Shown in pieces: positions 1 to 8,543 of a DNA stretch of 64,000 nucleotides; positions within the stretch are counted from its first letter, which is position 1; each line of letters begins with the position of its first letter. The DNA lies in assembly GCF_000235425.2 (NCBI RefSeq), contig NZ_KI912266.1, forward strand, positions 3,229,671 through 3,293,670, read 5' to 3'. The position numbers were made by a program, and so were the translations under genes. The notes under the pieces were generated by a model, which saw only the letters and a program-made list of their open reading frames with translations, ran no database searches and was not told the origin of the DNA. Source of the DNA: Pseudofrankia saprophytica. GTDB taxonomy: Bacteria; Actinomycetota; Actinomycetes; Frankiales; Frankiaceae.

Positions 1-462
1 GCCGCCGGGCTGATGCTGTGCTGGCCGTGCGACCTGATCGTCGCCGCGGACAACGCCGAGTTCTCCGACCCGGTGCTCTACATGGGCATCTGCGGCGTCG
101 AGTACCACGCTCATGCCTGGGAGTTCGGCGCCCGCAAGGCCAAGGAACTGCTGTTCACGGGTGGGTCAATCACCGCTGAGGAGGCGCGCCAGATTGGCAT
201 GGTCAACAAGGTGGTGCCCACCGACGACCTCCTTCCCGCCACCCTTGAGCTCGCCCGCCGTATCGCCGCGCAGGACAGCTTCGCGCTACGGATGGCCAAG
301 CGGGCGATCAATCGCACCCTCGACATCCAGGGCTTCGCGAGCGCGCTTGAGGCCTGCTTCGACATGCACCACTTCGGCCACACACGAGCCAACGTCGTCA
401 CCGGCGGTACTCCCTCATTGGCAGCCCTCACCGCGATGAAGGAGCGAAGCACCGCCCGGTGA
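1..462 (+). CDS. Enoyl-CoA hydratase/isomerase, C-terminal part (5' end outside window)
   Basis: The reading frame is open from the first base and stops at 460-462, giving about 153 residues of a crotonase-fold protein. The family signature is visible early (CDLIVAADNAEFSDP), followed by a helix with FGARKAKELLFTGGSITAEEA and GMVNKVVP, the usual C-terminal half of enoyl-CoA hydratases that act in CoA-thioester beta-oxidation or ring degradation. In many hydratases the AxF-x-x-P motif is followed by a catalytic Glu; here the residues are D-P-V, so hydratase activity is not assured and an isomerase or other crotonase reaction is possible. The N-terminal half with the oxyanion-hole motif lies outside the window. 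The following genes are also metabolic, which fits a catabolic cluster. Confidence 0.9.
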   Translation, partial: AAGLMLCWPCDLIVAADNAEFSDPVLYMGICGVEYHAHAWEFGARKAKELLFTGGSITAEEARQIGMVNKVVPTDDLLPATLELARRIAAQDSFALRMAKRAINRTLDIQGFASALEACFDMHHFGHTRANVVTGGTPSLAALTAMKERSTAR

Positions 463-640
463 GACCAGCGCTGGCGGCGTAGGAGCAGGGATGGTGGCGC
501 CGGCCGCAGCCGGTTCGGCCGTTGTCCTGACATCGTCGGCGTGCCCGTACCGGTGGTCATTCGGCCGGTCGCCGCATCCCTGCACCGGCCGCCCTGCCGG
601 GACTCGACTGGCCACTGTCCTGAGGAGAGGTGATCAGAAG

Positions 641-1402
641 ATGGCCGTCGAACTTGCGCTGACTCCGGACAGCCGGTGGGACATCGACACGGACGGGCTG
701 GTGCGGGCGGCCCGCGACGCGGGATTCTCGGCGCTTGGTATCCCCGCCGGCCGGGTGAACACCGAGGCCGCCGCGTCCTTCGCGTCCGCGGGGTTGCACT
801 GCCATGAACTGCTGGCACTCGTCATCGCCGAGGACGAGACGGCGACGGTGTTCTCGGCGCAGCGGCTGGCCGAGGCGGCCGCCGTCATCGGCGCGCGCTG
901 GGTCAACGCCGTTTTCCGGGTCGGCCTCACAGACGAGACCGCCAAGGTCATCGAACGATGCGCCGCGATCCTCGCCGAGGCGGGGGCAGGCATGGCCGTC
1001 GAGTTCAGCCCGCTCGGTCCGGTGACGTCGATCAGGACCGGCCTGGAGGTCGTGGCGGCCGCGGGAACCGACCGGGCGGGCCTGCTGATCGACACCTGGC
1101 ACTTCTTCCTCGGCGACAGCACCTGGGAGGACCTGGCCCACGTCCCGTTGGAGCAGATCGCTTACATCCAGTTCGATGACGCGCCAGTGCCGGAGTCGGA
1201 CAACCTGATGCGCGAGACGATGCACCGCCGGGTGATGCCAGGCGATGGGGTCTTCGAACTCGACCGGTTCGCGTCCACGCTGCTGGACCGAGGCTTCGAC
1301 GGCGTGGTGAGCGTCGAGGTGCTCAACCGGGAGCTGCGCGCCCTGCCGGTACCCGAGTTCGCTCGCCGGGCCTACGCGTCGTCTGCTCGGTACTGGTCCT
1401 GA
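641..1402 (+). CDS. Sugar phosphate isomerase/epimerase-like TIM-barrel protein
   Basis: A 253-aa protein with features of the xylose-isomerase-like TIM barrel (AP endonuclease 2 superfamily): the strands around AVEFSPLG, LLIDTWHFFLG, YIQFDDAP and VVSVEVLN carry the Glu, Asp/His, Asp and Glu positions that bind a divalent metal in this fold. The frame is open further upstream, but ATG 641 is preceded by a GAGGAGAGG Shine-Dalgarno stretch (622-630), and the upstream codons look non-coding. The stop at 1400-1402 overlaps the ATG (1402) of the LarA-like N-terminal fragment, so translation is probably coupled. The substrate cannot be read from sequence; the neighbours suggest a hydroxy-acid or ring-cleavage product. 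Assignment to the superfamily is firm, exact reaction unknown. Confidence 0.85.
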   Translation: MAVELALTPDSRWDIDTDGLVRAARDAGFSALGIPAGRVNTEAAASFASAGLHCHELLALVIAEDETATVFSAQRLAEAAAVIGARWVNAVFRVGLTDETAKVIERCAAILAEAGAGMAVEFSPLGPVTSIRTGLEVVAAAGTDRAGLLIDTWHFFLGDSTWEDLAHVPLEQIAYIQFDDAPVPESDNLMRETMHRRVMPGDGVFELDRFASTLLDRGFDGVVSVEVLNRELRALPVPEFARRAYASSARYWS

Positions 1403-1518
1403 TGCGGGTCGAGCTGGCCTACGGGCCGGGAACGGTCCCGGTCGACGTGCCCGACAACGCCCACGTGTTGCGCCGACCGACCGGCCCGGTCTTCCCGACC
1501 CGGCGGCGGCGCTCGTGA
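1402..1518 (+). pseudogene. N-terminal segment of the LarA-like protein, out of frame with the main part
   Basis: The ATG at 1402 opens MRVELAYGPGTVPVDVPDN, the normal N-terminal beta segment of LarA/DUF2088 proteins, but this frame stops at 1516-1518. The main domain continues in the -1 frame, where the bases just before 1515 already encode LPDPAAALVTALRRPL, matching the family. One missing base between about 1465 and 1490 would join the two. It is either a sequencing error or a real inactivating deletion; I see no convincing slippery heptamer for programmed frameshifting. Confidence 0.6.
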
Positions 1519-2675
1519 CGGCGCTGCGCCGGCCGCTGGTCGGTCGGCCACTGCCCGATCTGGTGGCACCGGGCACGACGGTCGTGATCGTGTTCCCGGA
1601 CATCACCCGACCCATGCCCAACCGGGTCGTGCTGCCCCCGCTGCTGGCCGAGCTGGAGCGGCTGGGCGCGGGGCCGCACGAGGTCACCCTGCTGTGCTCC
1701 ACCGGAACACACCGGCCGGCCACGGCCGAGGAACTTGCGGCGCTGGTCGGCCCCGACATCCTGGCCCGCTATGCGGTGCACCAGCACGTCGCCACGGACG
1801 GCGACCACGTCGAGGTGGGGACGGTCGACGGGACGCCGGTGCTGCTCGACCGCCGCTACGTCGCGGCCGACGTGCGCATCGTCACCGGCTTCGTCGAGCC
1901 CCACTTCTTCGCCGGTTTCAGCGGCGGGCCCAAGGCGGTCTGCCCCGGCGTCGCCGCCCTCGAGACGATCCTCGCGGCCCACAGCCCCGCGCGCATCCTT
2001 CATCCGCGTTCCACCTGGACCGAGCTGGACGCGAACCCCGTGCACCGCTTCATCGCGCGGGCGGCGGCGCTCCTGCCGCCGGACCTCTCGGTCGACGTGG
2101 CGATCAACAGCGCCCGTGAGGTCACGGCGGCGTTCGTGGGCACACTTCCGGGCGCGCATCGCGAGGCGTGCGCGTTCGTGCGGCGGACCGCGGTGCACAC
2201 CCTGCCGGCGGCCTGCGACATCGTGATCAGCAGCAACGCCGGCCTGCCCCTGGACCGCAACCTGTACCAGACGGTCAAGGGCATGGCGGCCGCCGAACGG
2301 GTGGTCCGGCCTGGCGGTGACATCGTGATACTGGCCAGCTGCGTGGACGGGTATCCCGACGAGGGGGCCTTCGCGCGGATCATCAGGTCGGCGACATCCG
2401 CCGCGGCGCTCACCGACCCGGACGTCGCCGCCTCCCAGGACACGTGGCAGACACAGGTGTTCGGCCGGGTGCTCTCGACGGCGACGGTCCACCTGTACAC
2501 CGAGGGCTTGTCGGCCGACCAGGTGCGGGCCGCGCACCTGCGGCCCGTCGAGGACCCGTCCGCCACCGTCGCCGAACTGCTCGGCCGAAGGGGCACGGAC
2601 GCCACCGTCTGCCTTCTTCCCGAAGGACCTCTCACCGTGGCGACAGTCGCGGGCGCGATCGAGAGCCATCCGTGA
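1515..2675 (+). CDS. LarA-like (DUF2088) nickel-pincer racemase/epimerase, main part
   Basis: A 386-aa open frame related to lactate racemase LarA. Visible family motifs are FPDITRPMPN near the start, STGTHRPAT (the His of the conserved tHR), EPHFFAGFSGGPKAVCPG (His and the Lys that carries the pyridinium-thioester nickel pincer in LarA) and ILAAHSP (the second catalytic His). LarA-family enzymes racemise or epimerise alpha-hydroxy acids after installation of the cofactor by LarB, LarC and LarE, none of which is in the window. The annotated GTG start is only the first start codon in this frame; homologous sequence extends upstream in frame 1402. If the frameshift is real, the N-terminal strand is lost and the product may be inactive. 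It lies in the same operon-like row as the isomerase-like gene and the oxidoreductase. Confidence 0.85.
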   Translation: MTALRRPLVGRPLPDLVAPGTTVVIVFPDITRPMPNRVVLPPLLAELERLGAGPHEVTLLCSTGTHRPATAEELAALVGPDILARYAVHQHVATDGDHVEVGTVDGTPVLLDRRYVAADVRIVTGFVEPHFFAGFSGGPKAVCPGVAALETILAAHSPARILHPRSTWTELDANPVHRFIARAAALLPPDLSVDVAINSAREVTAAFVGTLPGAHREACAFVRRTAVHTLPAACDIVISSNAGLPLDRNLYQTVKGMAAAERVVRPGGDIVILASCVDGYPDEGAFARIIRSATSAAALTDPDVAASQDTWQTQVFGRVLSTATVHLYTEGLSADQVRAAHLRPVEDPSATVAELLGRRGTDATVCLLPEGPLTVATVAGAIESHP

Positions 2676-2759
2676 GATCGGTACGGCACCGCCAAGTTCG
2701 ACGAGCACCTCGAGATCAGGTTCCTGACCTGGCAGGTGGCCTGAATGACTAGGAGCGAC

Positions 2760-3725
2760 ATGGGCGTGAGACCGATCCGGTTCGGGACGGGACCCGGGCG
2801 GGTTTCCGACCGCGCGGCGCTCCTCGAGGCCGGGCGGACCATCGAGAAGCTCGGCTACGCGACCTTCGCCATGGCCGACCACTTCATGCTGCCGTTCGCC
2901 CCGCTGCTCGCGCTGCAGGCGGTCGCCGACGCGACGAGCACGGTGCGGCTCACCCAGACCGTGCTCAACCAGGACTTCCGCCATCCCGCGGTGCTCGCCA
3001 AGGAACTCGCCACCCTCGACGTGCTGTCGGGCGGCAGGCTCGAGGTGGGCATCGGCGCCGGGTGGATGCGGGCCGAGTACGCCGAGGCCGGCCTCCGCTT
3101 CGACGACGCGCCGACCCGCATCGACCGTCTCGAGGAGGTGGTCGTCATCCTCAAGGGCCTGTTCGCCGACGGCCCCTTCACCTTCTCCAGACGTCACTTC
3201 GGGATCACCGACCTGGAGGGAACGCCGACACCGACGCAGCGCCCCCGCCCGCCGATCATGATCGGCGGCGGCGGTCGCCGGCTGCTGTCGGTCGCCGGCC
3301 GCCAGGCCGACATCGTCCAGATCATGCCGCGCATCTCGGGCGGGTCGCCCTCGCCCGAGTCCCGCCCCTTCGCCGCCGAGACGTACGAGGAGAAGGTCGG
3401 GTGGGTCCGCGCGGCCGCCGGCGATCGTTTCGACGAGCTCGAGCTCGGCGCCCAGCTGCTGAACGTCACGATCACCGACGACCCGGCCGGCGGGTTCGAC
3501 GCGTTCTTCGAACGCTTCACCCGGCAGCTGAGGTCGCGGGAGGGCGCCGTCCCCTCGAAAGAGGAGCTTCGCGCGTCGCCGATGGTCGCCGTCGGCCCGC
3601 TCGACGAGGTCTGCGCGAAGCTCCGCGACACCCGGGACCGCTTCGGGATCAGCTACTTCTCCGCGCCGCTCGGGGCGACCCCCGAGTCCCTGGCCCCCGT
3701 CGTCGAGCGGCTGTCGGGACGGTAA
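2760..3725 (+). CDS. LLM-class F420-dependent oxidoreductase
   Basis: About 321 residues of a luciferase-like monooxygenase fold. Typical segments are TIEKLGYATFAMADHF, the TQTVLNQDFRHPAVLAKE strand-helix, LSGGRLEVGIGAGWMRAEY and the PRPPIMIGGGGRRLL loop, most like the actinobacterial F420-dependent branch rather than flavin luciferases. Such enzymes use coenzyme F420 for hydride transfer to ketones, alcohols or unsaturated rings in the cytosol. ATG 2760 is preferred because AGGAG (2751-2755) lies four bases upstream; an in-frame ATG at 2745 would add five residues. A short open stretch just upstream (about 2684-2744), readable as FDEHLEIRFLTWQVA, may be a remnant of another gene. Substrate unknown. 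Confidence 0.88.
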   Translation: MGVRPIRFGTGPGRVSDRAALLEAGRTIEKLGYATFAMADHFMLPFAPLLALQAVADATSTVRLTQTVLNQDFRHPAVLAKELATLDVLSGGRLEVGIGAGWMRAEYAEAGLRFDDAPTRIDRLEEVVVILKGLFADGPFTFSRRHFGITDLEGTPTPTQRPRPPIMIGGGGRRLLSVAGRQADIVQIMPRISGGSPSPESRPFAAETYEEKVGWVRAAAGDRFDELELGAQLLNVTITDDPAGGFDAFFERFTRQLRSREGAVPSKEELRASPMVAVGPLDEVCAKLRDTRDRFGISYFSAPLGATPESLAPVVERLSGR

Positions 3726-3758
3726 CGGCATGGGACCAGAGCGGCTTTGGAGAGATCG

Positions 3759-5450
3759 ATGACTCGAATGCTGACCATGGAGAACGTCGAGCGTTCCTTA
3801 CCGCTGCTCGACGAGGAAAGCCGACCGTTCTGGGAGGCCGGCCGCGACGGTCTGCTCTCCTTCGTGTGCTGCGATGGCTGTGGCGCACTGCTGCATCCGC
3901 CGCAGCCCGTCTGCCGTTACTGCCGATCCACTGATCTGGGGCGTAGGGAGGTCCCGGGGAGTGGTGTCGTCGCCGGGGTCACGGTGAACCACCAGCCGTG
4001 GGACCCCCGGATGCCACCGCCCTACGCGGTCGCGACCGTCGTTCTCGACGCGGATCCCCGGGTCCGGCTGACGACCAACCTCGTCGACGTCGACGCCGAC
4101 GAGCTCAGGGTCGGCATGCGCGTCGTTCCCAGGTTCGAGCACCGTGGCGATGTCTGGATTCCGCTCTACGTTCCCAGCGGTGAGCCCGACGCCGACCTGC
4201 CAGCGGACGAGATCGCCCCCGAGGACCACCGGCTGCGCGTTCGGCCGATGGCGCGCTCGGACCGGTTCGAGGATCGGGTGGCCATCACCGGCATCGGCAC
4301 CTCGCCGATCGGCCGACGGCTGATGCGACCGCCCCTGTCGCTCACGGTGGAGGCGGTGACGGCCGCGGTGGCCGACGCCGGGCTGGACCTGGACGACATC
4401 GACGGCCTGTCCACCTACCCGGGAACGCCGGCGACCGGCGGGATAGGCGAGGGTGGAGTCAGCGCGCTCGAGGACGCCCTCGGCCTACGGCCGACCTGGT
4501 ACAACGGCGGCGGCGAGACGTTCGGCCCCGCCGGGTCGGTGATCGCCGCGATGCTCGCCGTGGCGGCCGGCCTGGCGCGTCACGTCGTCTGTTTCCGCAC
4601 CGTCTGGCAGGCCACCTTCGCCGCCCGGCAACGGGCCGCGGGCCCGGGCGGCGCCAGCCCCTACGGGATGGGGAAACACGAGGGCCGGGTCCCCGGGTAC
4701 AGCGGGCCCTACGGGGTGGGGTCGGCGGCGATCACGCTGGCACTGCGCGCGTCGCATCACTTCGCCCGGTACGGCACCACCCGTGCCGCCCTCGGCCAGA
4801 TCGCCGTCACGCAGCGGGCGAACGCCGCGCTGAACCCCTCGGCGGTCTACCGGGATCCGCTCACGATGGACGACTACCTGTCGGCCCGCACCATCAGCAC
4901 CCCGTTCGGGCTCTACGACTGTGACGTGCCCGCCGACGGGTGTGTGGCGGTCGTCGTGTCCGCGATCGAGGCCGCCCGCGACCTGCCGCGGCCTCCGGTG
5001 CTGGTGGAGGCGGTGGGCACGCAGATGACCGAACGGATCGCCTGGGACCAGGCGACGGTCACTCACGAGCCGCATACCCTCGGCCCGGCTGCCCATCTCT
5101 GGACGCGTACGTCGATGGGCCCCGACGATGTGGACGTCGCGTTGCTCTACGACGGGTTCACCTTCAACTGCCTGTCGTGGATCGAGGCTCTGGGGTTCTG
5201 CAAGATCGGCGAGGCGGGGGACTTCCTGGCCGAGGGGCGCAACATCGCCCGGGAAGGCGGCGCGATCGCGCTCAACCCGCACGGTGGTCAGCTGTCGGCC
5301 GGACGCACCCACGGCATGGGGTTCGTCCATGAGGCGGTCGTGCAGCTGCGGGGCGACGGGGGAGAACGCCAGGTGCCGGGGGCGCGGGTCGCCGTCGCCA
5401 CCAGCGGGGGACTCACACCCGCGGGGGTGATCCTGCTCCGGCGGGACTGA
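3759..5450 (+). CDS. OB-fold (DUF35) and thiolase-fold fusion protein
   Basis: A 563-aa fusion. Residues about 25-60 hold a zinc-ribbon with four cysteines (VCCDGCGALL and VCRYCRSTDL), followed by an OB-fold typical of acyl-CoA-associated DUF35 proteins. From about residue 170 (VAITGIGTSPIGRRL) to the end is a sterol-carrier-protein-like thiolase fold with a C-terminal NPHGGQLSAGRTHGMG motif. In this group the nucleophilic Cys of classical thiolases is often absent and I do not see a canonical one. Homologous pairs act as acyl-CoA aldolases/retro-aldolases in actinobacterial steroid side-chain and isoprenoid catabolism. ATG 3759 follows GGAGA at 3749; an in-frame TTG at 3747 is less likely. 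Its 3' end overlaps the convergent regulator gene by 38 bases. Confidence 0.88.
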   Translation: MTRMLTMENVERSLPLLDEESRPFWEAGRDGLLSFVCCDGCGALLHPPQPVCRYCRSTDLGRREVPGSGVVAGVTVNHQPWDPRMPPPYAVATVVLDADPRVRLTTNLVDVDADELRVGMRVVPRFEHRGDVWIPLYVPSGEPDADLPADEIAPEDHRLRVRPMARSDRFEDRVAITGIGTSPIGRRLMRPPLSLTVEAVTAAVADAGLDLDDIDGLSTYPGTPATGGIGEGGVSALEDALGLRPTWYNGGGETFGPAGSVIAAMLAVAAGLARHVVCFRTVWQATFAARQRAAGPGGASPYGMGKHEGRVPGYSGPYGVGSAAITLALRASHHFARYGTTRAALGQIAVTQRANAALNPSAVYRDPLTMDDYLSARTISTPFGLYDCDVPADGCVAVVVSAIEAARDLPRPPVLVEAVGTQMTERIAWDQATVTHEPHTLGPAAHLWTRTSMGPDDVDVALLYDGFTFNCLSWIEALGFCKIGEAGDFLAEGRNIAREGGAIALNPHGGQLSAGRTHGMGFVHEAVVQLRGDGGERQVPGARVAVATSGGLTPAGVILLRRD

Positions 5451-6132
5451 CCCCGGCGCCGTCTCGTGGGGAGCCTTCAGCCAGGACGCCGCGGCGGGCG
5501 AGGTCCTGGACGACTGCCTTTCCCGCGGCTCGGAAGTCCTCGACCCGGTGGTGGGACGCCTGCTCCGGCTCACCGGCAGCGATCGCTTCCACGACCCGGC
5601 CGTGCGCGAGGGCGCTGGTGCCCGGCGGCTGGCCGCTGTGCACCCGGAACACCCAGGACAGATACCCGGCGAAGGCGCGCAGCTGCGCCAGCAGACGCCG
5701 GGAACCGCCGGCGCGGTGTTCCGCCCGCAGGATCTCCTGGACGAGCTCACGCATCCGGTCCGGCGATCCGGCCGCCTCGAGTTCGCGCACCAGCCGGCGA
5801 AGCTCGGCGATGACCTCCGGGTCCGGCCTGGTCGCCAGCCGGGCGACCGCCACGCCGCTCAACAGACCCATCACCTCGAAGTCGTCCAGGATCGAGTCGG
5901 CGTCGAATGGCTCGACGAAAACTCCCCGATGCGGCCGGCTGGACACGATCCCGTCACGTTCCAACATGACGACCGCTTCGCGGACAGGACTCCGGCTGAT
6001 CTCGAGGATCTTGCTCACGTTGATGATGTCGATGCGCTGGCCCGACCGCAGCCGTCCCTCGAAGATCTCCTCCAGGAGATAGTCGACGACCTGGCTACTG
6101 GCCTTCTCTAGCTTGATGGGATGCGAAACCAC
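5413..6132 (-). CDS. GntR-family regulator, FCD-type
   Basis: About 239 residues with an N-terminal GntR winged helix (SSQVVDYLLEEIFEGRLRSG, then ISRSPVREAVVMLERDGIV and RGVFVEP) and a C-terminal all-helical FCD ligand domain. GntR/FCD proteins usually repress nearby catabolic operons and release DNA on binding an organic acid. GTG 6132 was chosen because the codons upstream read as arginine-rich non-coding sequence; the frame itself is open to 6252. It lies between the two metabolic gene groups of this island and is the obvious candidate for controlling them. The 282 bases between it and the next gene hold no other gene I recognise. Confidence 0.88.
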   Translation of the reverse strand: MVSHPIKLEKASSQVVDYLLEEIFEGRLRSGQRIDIINVSKILEISRSPVREAVVMLERDGIVSSRPHRGVFVEPFDADSILDDFEVMGLLSGVAVARLATRPDPEVIAELRRLVRELEAAGSPDRMRELVQEILRAEHRAGGSRRLLAQLRAFAGYLSWVFRVHSGQPPGTSALAHGRVVEAIAAGEPEQASHHRVEDFRAAGKAVVQDLARRGVLAEGSPRDGAGVSPAGAGSPPRV

Positions 6133-6414
6133 GATCAGCCGCCACCGACACCGTCGAGGAGCCCCCCGACCTCGACGCAGATCTTCGGCATCTGGGTGAT
6201 CGTCCCCTTCTCCCTTTCGCCTCGCCGTCGGGTCACGACGGCGGGCGCGCACATACGCCCGAATTTTAGTGGTGCGTCGACAGCACCCCGCAGGTCAGCC
6301 GCCCTGACGCGCCGACCGCCGGAACACGGCACCAGACATGACCTCCTGAGACTGGCGCCGAGGCGGTCGAAGCCACCGCCGACGCCGTGACCGGAGCCGG
6401 CGGCGGTTCGGCGA

Positions 6415-7281
6415 TCAGGCGGTGGTGCCCAGGACGTCGTCCGCCCAGGCCGTGAGCTGTGGGGCCAGGAGCGGCCAGCGCACGAAGATTCCCTTGTCAC
6501 GCTCGGCCTGGCGTTCGTGCCACTCGCGGTCACCCCACGGCGGGTCGACCAGGCGCGCGTTCGGCAGCAGTTTCGCGATGCGTTCCGACACCCAGCGCGG
6601 ATGGTTGCCGTCGCTCACGCCGCTGTTGAAGACCATCGCCGGTGGCGCGATGGTGGCCAGCTGGTCGTCGGGCAGGCCGGGAATGACCTCGTCGTCCCGC
6701 GGGATGAAGGCGCGCAGCCACCGGTCCATGGTCTCCAGGAACACGGCCGGGTCCTGGTCGAGGATCCGCTGCCGGTTCTCGGGGTTCTTCGTGATCTGTT
6801 CGGCCCAGTCCGGCAGCGCCGCGACCCCGGCCATGCCGGTCCGCCAGCATTCGCGCATGGACGGTGTGCAGTAGACGTTGCCAAGGACGAACAACTCGAA
6901 CGCGCCTCCGCTGGGCCACCAGAGCGCGAGTGCCTTCGCGGTCGCGGGATGGCGGCTCTCGGCCAGGAGGGAGACCCGGGCTCCGGCCGACCCGGCGGCG
7001 AGGACGGCCGGAGCCATGTCCAGGTGCTCGAGCAGCGCGGCCAGGGTGTCGGCGTGCAGGTTCGATTCATTGGAGCCCTCGAAGCAGACGTCCGACTCGC
7101 CGCAGTTCGGGCGGTCCCAGATCAGCACTCGGCCGTCATGCCTGGCCAGTTGTTCGGCCAACTGCGCCAGCCCGGGGGTTTCCCGGGAGTACCGGCCGCC
7201 CGGGGCCAGCGCCCAGGAGCGCCGCCCGTCGCCGATGATGTCAAAGCCGATGGTCAACCCGTTCACCTTGGCTCGTGCCAT
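6415..7281 (-). CDS. Alpha/beta-fold hydrolase
   Basis: A 288-aa alpha/beta hydrolase. The N-terminal strand pattern (VNGLTIGFDIIGDG), the WDRPNCGESD strand and the nucleophile-elbow region AAGSAGARVSL are present; the elbow reads G-S-A-G-A, with Ser before Ala rather than the textbook G-x-S-x-G. A late motif with WHERQAERD may supply the catalytic His. It is likely cytosolic and may hydrolyse an ester or ring-cleavage product. ATG 7281 has AGGGG about seven bases upstream. The stop of the dioxygenase upstream lies 29 bases away, so the two are probably co-transcribed. Confidence 0.85.
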   Translation of the reverse strand: MARAKVNGLTIGFDIIGDGRRSWALAPGGRYSRETPGLAQLAEQLARHDGRVLIWDRPNCGESDVCFEGSNESNLHADTLAALLEHLDMAPAVLAAGSAGARVSLLAESRHPATAKALALWWPSGGAFELFVLGNVYCTPSMRECWRTGMAGVAALPDWAEQITKNPENRQRILDQDPAVFLETMDRWLRAFIPRDDEVIPGLPDDQLATIAPPAMVFNSGVSDGNHPRWVSERIAKLLPNARLVDPPWGDREWHERQAERDKGIFVRWPLLAPQLTAWADDVLGTTA

Positions 7282-7310
7282 ATCGATTCCCCTGAAATCG
7301 CGTGTGCTGG

Positions 7311-8261
7311 TCAGTTGCCGGCGCCGCTGGCGGCGGCCTCGACGAGGCGTCCGACGCCGAAGGCGCCGGCGAGCGTCGTGCGCAGGCCACGACGGCGGTC
7401 GCCGATCCTGCTGCCGACCGCCGCGTGCAGGAACCGCCGGTTGTCCCATCCGACGACGTCGTCGACGGCCCAGCGATGCTTGTAGACGTACCGGCCCTGG
7501 AGCATGTGGTCGCACAGGTACGCGAACAGCTCGTCGCTGTCCACCGGCTCCATCCCGAGGAAGAAGTCGAACTCCTTCGGGCTCAGGAACAGGCAGGTAC
7601 GGCCCGACTCCGGATGCACGACCACCGCCGGATGCACGACCGACGGCGGACTCGCGCCGCGCCGCCCACCATCGGCCGCGCGCCCCGACAGCCCTGCCTT
7701 CGCCCACTCCTCGTCGGTGAGTGGACGCACCGTCCGCCAGATCGCCCCAGGTCCGGTCTGCTCCATCGGCGAGCGCCGCAGGGTGGCCCGGTACTCCAGT
7801 CCGGCCAGGCGGGCCTTCACGTCGTCCGGCAGGTCGTCGTATGCCCGCGCCGTGTCGGCGAACATCGTCTCGCCGTCGACGTCCGGCGTGACGAGGATCC
7901 GCAGCAGCGCACCCGTCGAGATGTTCGGGGTGTAGGCCGTGTCCCGGTGCCAGGGAATCGTGCCGACCTTGATCTCCGCGTCGTCATAGACGTAAGGCCG
8001 TGAGATCTCGTCGCCGACGACCATGAACAGGTCGTTCTCCGGGGCACGGACACTGGGGAGCGGATGGATCTCCAGCTCGCCGAAACAGCGGCTCAGCGCG
8101 ATGTGCCGCTCGATCGAGTCGACATCCCGGAACAGCAGGAGCCCGTACTCGAGCCACGCCGCGAACAGGTCATCCCGCACCGCGGGGTCGCCGGGGTCGC
8201 TGGTGAGGTCGACGATCTCAGCGCCGACGGTCAGCGGGCGAATCGAGAAATGCTCGGCCAC
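7311..8261 (-). CDS. TauD/TfdA-family Fe(II)/2-oxoglutarate dioxygenase
   Basis: A 316-aa protein of the TauD/TfdA family, which hydroxylates substrates such as taurine or aryloxyacetates using Fe(II), O2 and 2-oxoglutarate. The metal triad is visible: IPWHRDTAYTP gives His-x-Asp and NRRFLHAAVG gives the distal His. RRGLRTTL supplies the Arg that normally binds 2-oxoglutarate. The N-terminus (MAEHFSIRPLTVGAEIVDL) is the usual family start. It is the first gene of a minus-strand unit with the downstream hydrolase. The region upstream has an AT-rich stretch and a TGGAT-N5-ATCCA inverted repeat that could be the regulator site. Substrate not predictable. Confidence 0.9.
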   Translation of the reverse strand: MAEHFSIRPLTVGAEIVDLTSDPGDPAVRDDLFAAWLEYGLLLFRDVDSIERHIALSRCFGELEIHPLPSVRAPENDLFMVVGDEISRPYVYDDAEIKVGTIPWHRDTAYTPNISTGALLRILVTPDVDGETMFADTARAYDDLPDDVKARLAGLEYRATLRRSPMEQTGPGAIWRTVRPLTDEEWAKAGLSGRAADGGRRGASPPSVVHPAVVVHPESGRTCLFLSPKEFDFFLGMEPVDSDELFAYLCDHMLQGRYVYKHRWAVDDVVGWDNRRFLHAAVGSRIGDRRRGLRTTLAGAFGVGRLVEAAASGAGN

Positions 8262-8403
8262 GTGCGGCCTCCTCCCGGATCGGAACGCCCCGCGGGACGT
8301 CTCCTGGTTCCAGGACCGGGTCCTGGGCGGGCCGGCATGCAGACCGGGGCGGTCCTGTCCGCCGAATCACCCGCGCTCTCCGTAGGTACCTCCCGATGCA
8401 TGA

Positions 8404-8418
8404 TGGATTATGGATCCA
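8404..8418. promoter_or_regulatory. Possible operator upstream of the dioxygenase
   Basis: Perfect inverted repeat TGGAT-N5-ATCCA in the only AT-rich patch upstream of the dioxygenase gene. The size and spacing suit a dimeric GntR/FCD or LuxR-type regulator, and genes for both kinds lie nearby. No promoter hexamers can be assigned with confidence. Confidence 0.35.
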
Positions 8419-8543
8419 CATGAGCTAGCCGTCGAGCGTTCGTGGTACGGGAGGCCGGGTGGGAGCTCGCCATCGAGGGCTGGAGCGGATCGATCACCTC
8501 CGCCGTCGCGCGGCGCTGTCCCGTGGCGTCGGGGGCGTCGGGC

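Noticed and set aside
1402-1518. Programmed -1 ribosomal frameshift in the LarA-like gene
   Set aside because: No convincing slippery heptamer or downstream pseudoknot is visible, and relatives of LarA are single-frame.
1419-3731. A 770-codon minus-strand open frame across the LarA-like and oxidoreductase genes
   Set aside because: Arg/Gly/Asp-rich antisense frame with no family similarity; the plus-strand genes have clear domains.
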